From Asaia bogorensis (GTDB lineage: Bacteria > Pseudomonadota > Alphaproteobacteria > Acetobacterales > Acetobacteraceae), in assembly GCA_945873675.1 (NCBI GenBank), contig CAMCEP010000201.1:1-5461 (forward strand): a stretch of 5,461 nucleotides of DNA. Direction: 5' to 3'. The notes under the pieces are model-generated. The model did no database searches, had not been told where the DNA came from, and saw nothing but the letters and a program-made list of their open reading frames with translations. Shown here piece by piece: positions 5,154 through 5,461 of the stretch. The first letter of the stretch is position 1. The number at the start of each line of letters is the position of its first letter. The translations under genes were made by a program, and so were the position numbers.

Positions 5154-5461
5154 ATGTCCAAATGGTACTCACACTCCAACTCTTTTCTTTCAGCCTCAAA
5201 TGGCTTTGGGCGCAGGAGCTTTACCTTGCGACTTGCGTTCGGAGCCGCGTTTGTAGCGGCGGCTCAAGTTTACGGTGAATCAGCGCTCGCGGCGGATGGA
5301 AGCGCAGTTCTTCAAGGCGACGTATACGCGCGGCTCAGATCTGCTTCCCTTGTTGTATTGCTGGAAGGTCAAATGAAGGGCAGCGGCGCCCTGGTTGATG
5401 CTAATGGTTTAGTGATCACTTCGGCGCATGGGATCGGCAACAAGGGAAGCCGTGTTGAAGT
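5154..5461 (+). CDS. Exported trypsin-like/HtrA-like serine protease (3'-partial)
   Basis: An open frame from ATG 5154 runs to the window edge, giving 102 whole codons. It starts after a strong GGGGAGG ribosome site. The N-terminus carries a long polar leader, then GRRSFTLRLAFGAAFVAAAQ (19-38), a twin-arginine-like signal peptide with RRSF, and probable cleavage after ALA (44-46). The mature protein reads VYARLRSASLVVLLEGQ (57-73), then GSGALVDANGLVITSAHGIG (76-95). The GSGxxxDxxGxxxTxxH pattern is that of S1C/HtrA-like and other trypsin-fold proteases, with H92 as the catalytic histidine. The Asp and Ser of the triad and any PDZ domain would lie beyond the window. It would act in the periplasm or outside the cell, in protein quality control or degradation. 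Codon choice is looser than in the catabolic genes, with several TCA, GTA, TTA and AGA codons. The fold call is fairly safe; the subfamily is open. Confidence 0.8.
   Translation, partial: MSKWYSHSNSFLSASNGFGRRSFTLRLAFGAAFVAAAQVYGESALAADGSAVLQGDVYARLRSASLVVLLEGQMKGSGALVDANGLVITSAHGIGNKGSRVE

Noticed and set aside
5056..5256. GTG-started plus-strand frame of 66 residues upstream of and overlapping the protease gene
   Set aside because: GGAGGG directly abuts the GTG, the composition is not protein-like, and it overlaps the well-supported protease start in another frame.

Overview
The window looks like a chromosomal accessory region of a moderately GC-rich alphaproteobacterium, possibly Rhodospirillales/Acetobacteraceae. 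This assignment is inference: it rests on gene style, AGGAG-type ribosome binding sites, amino-acid ABC and Bug/TctC-type transporter genes together, an IS3 remnant of a type common in alphaproteobacteria, and a tRNA-Pro gene with an encoded CCA end.

Layout. Bases 1-1685 (+ strand) hold two translationally coupled catabolic genes: the C-terminal part of a DAO-family FAD-dependent oxidoreductase, and a complete dihydrodipicolinate synthase/N-acetylneuraminate lyase-family protein. Converging on them is a minus-strand operon (3874 down to 1666) with a periplasmic polar-amino-acid binding protein and two membrane permeases, separated by 1 and 3 bases. No ATPase gene is present. The two gene sets overlap tail to tail by 20 bases. 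Together they suggest uptake and oxidation of an imino or amino acid; a hydroxyproline-type pathway is a reasonable but unproven guess.

Bases 3875-4812 hold no intact gene. They contain the promoter region of the transporter operon, a short frameshifted remnant of an IS3-family OrfA (about 4006-4117), a broken tripartite-tricarboxylate (Bug/TctC) receptor gene (about 4233-4518, with an in-frame TGA and a frameshift, C-terminus missing), and about 290 bases with nothing recognisable. This decayed stretch abuts the 3' end of a minus-strand tRNA-Pro(TGG) gene (4813-4890), as expected for an old integration or deletion scar at a tRNA.

Beyond the tRNA and its probable promoter, a plus-strand gene begins at 5154 and runs off the window. 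It encodes an exported trypsin-like/HtrA-like serine protease with a twin-arginine-like signal peptide and the catalytic-His motif. Its Shine-Dalgarno sequence can pair with a CCTCCGT segment just upstream. I see no CRISPR array, complete mobile element or obviously new multi-gene system. The points most worth checking are the catabolic/transport locus with its Tyr-to-Phe lyase homologue, the decayed zone next to the tRNA, and the possible ribosome-site-blocking hairpin of the protease gene.
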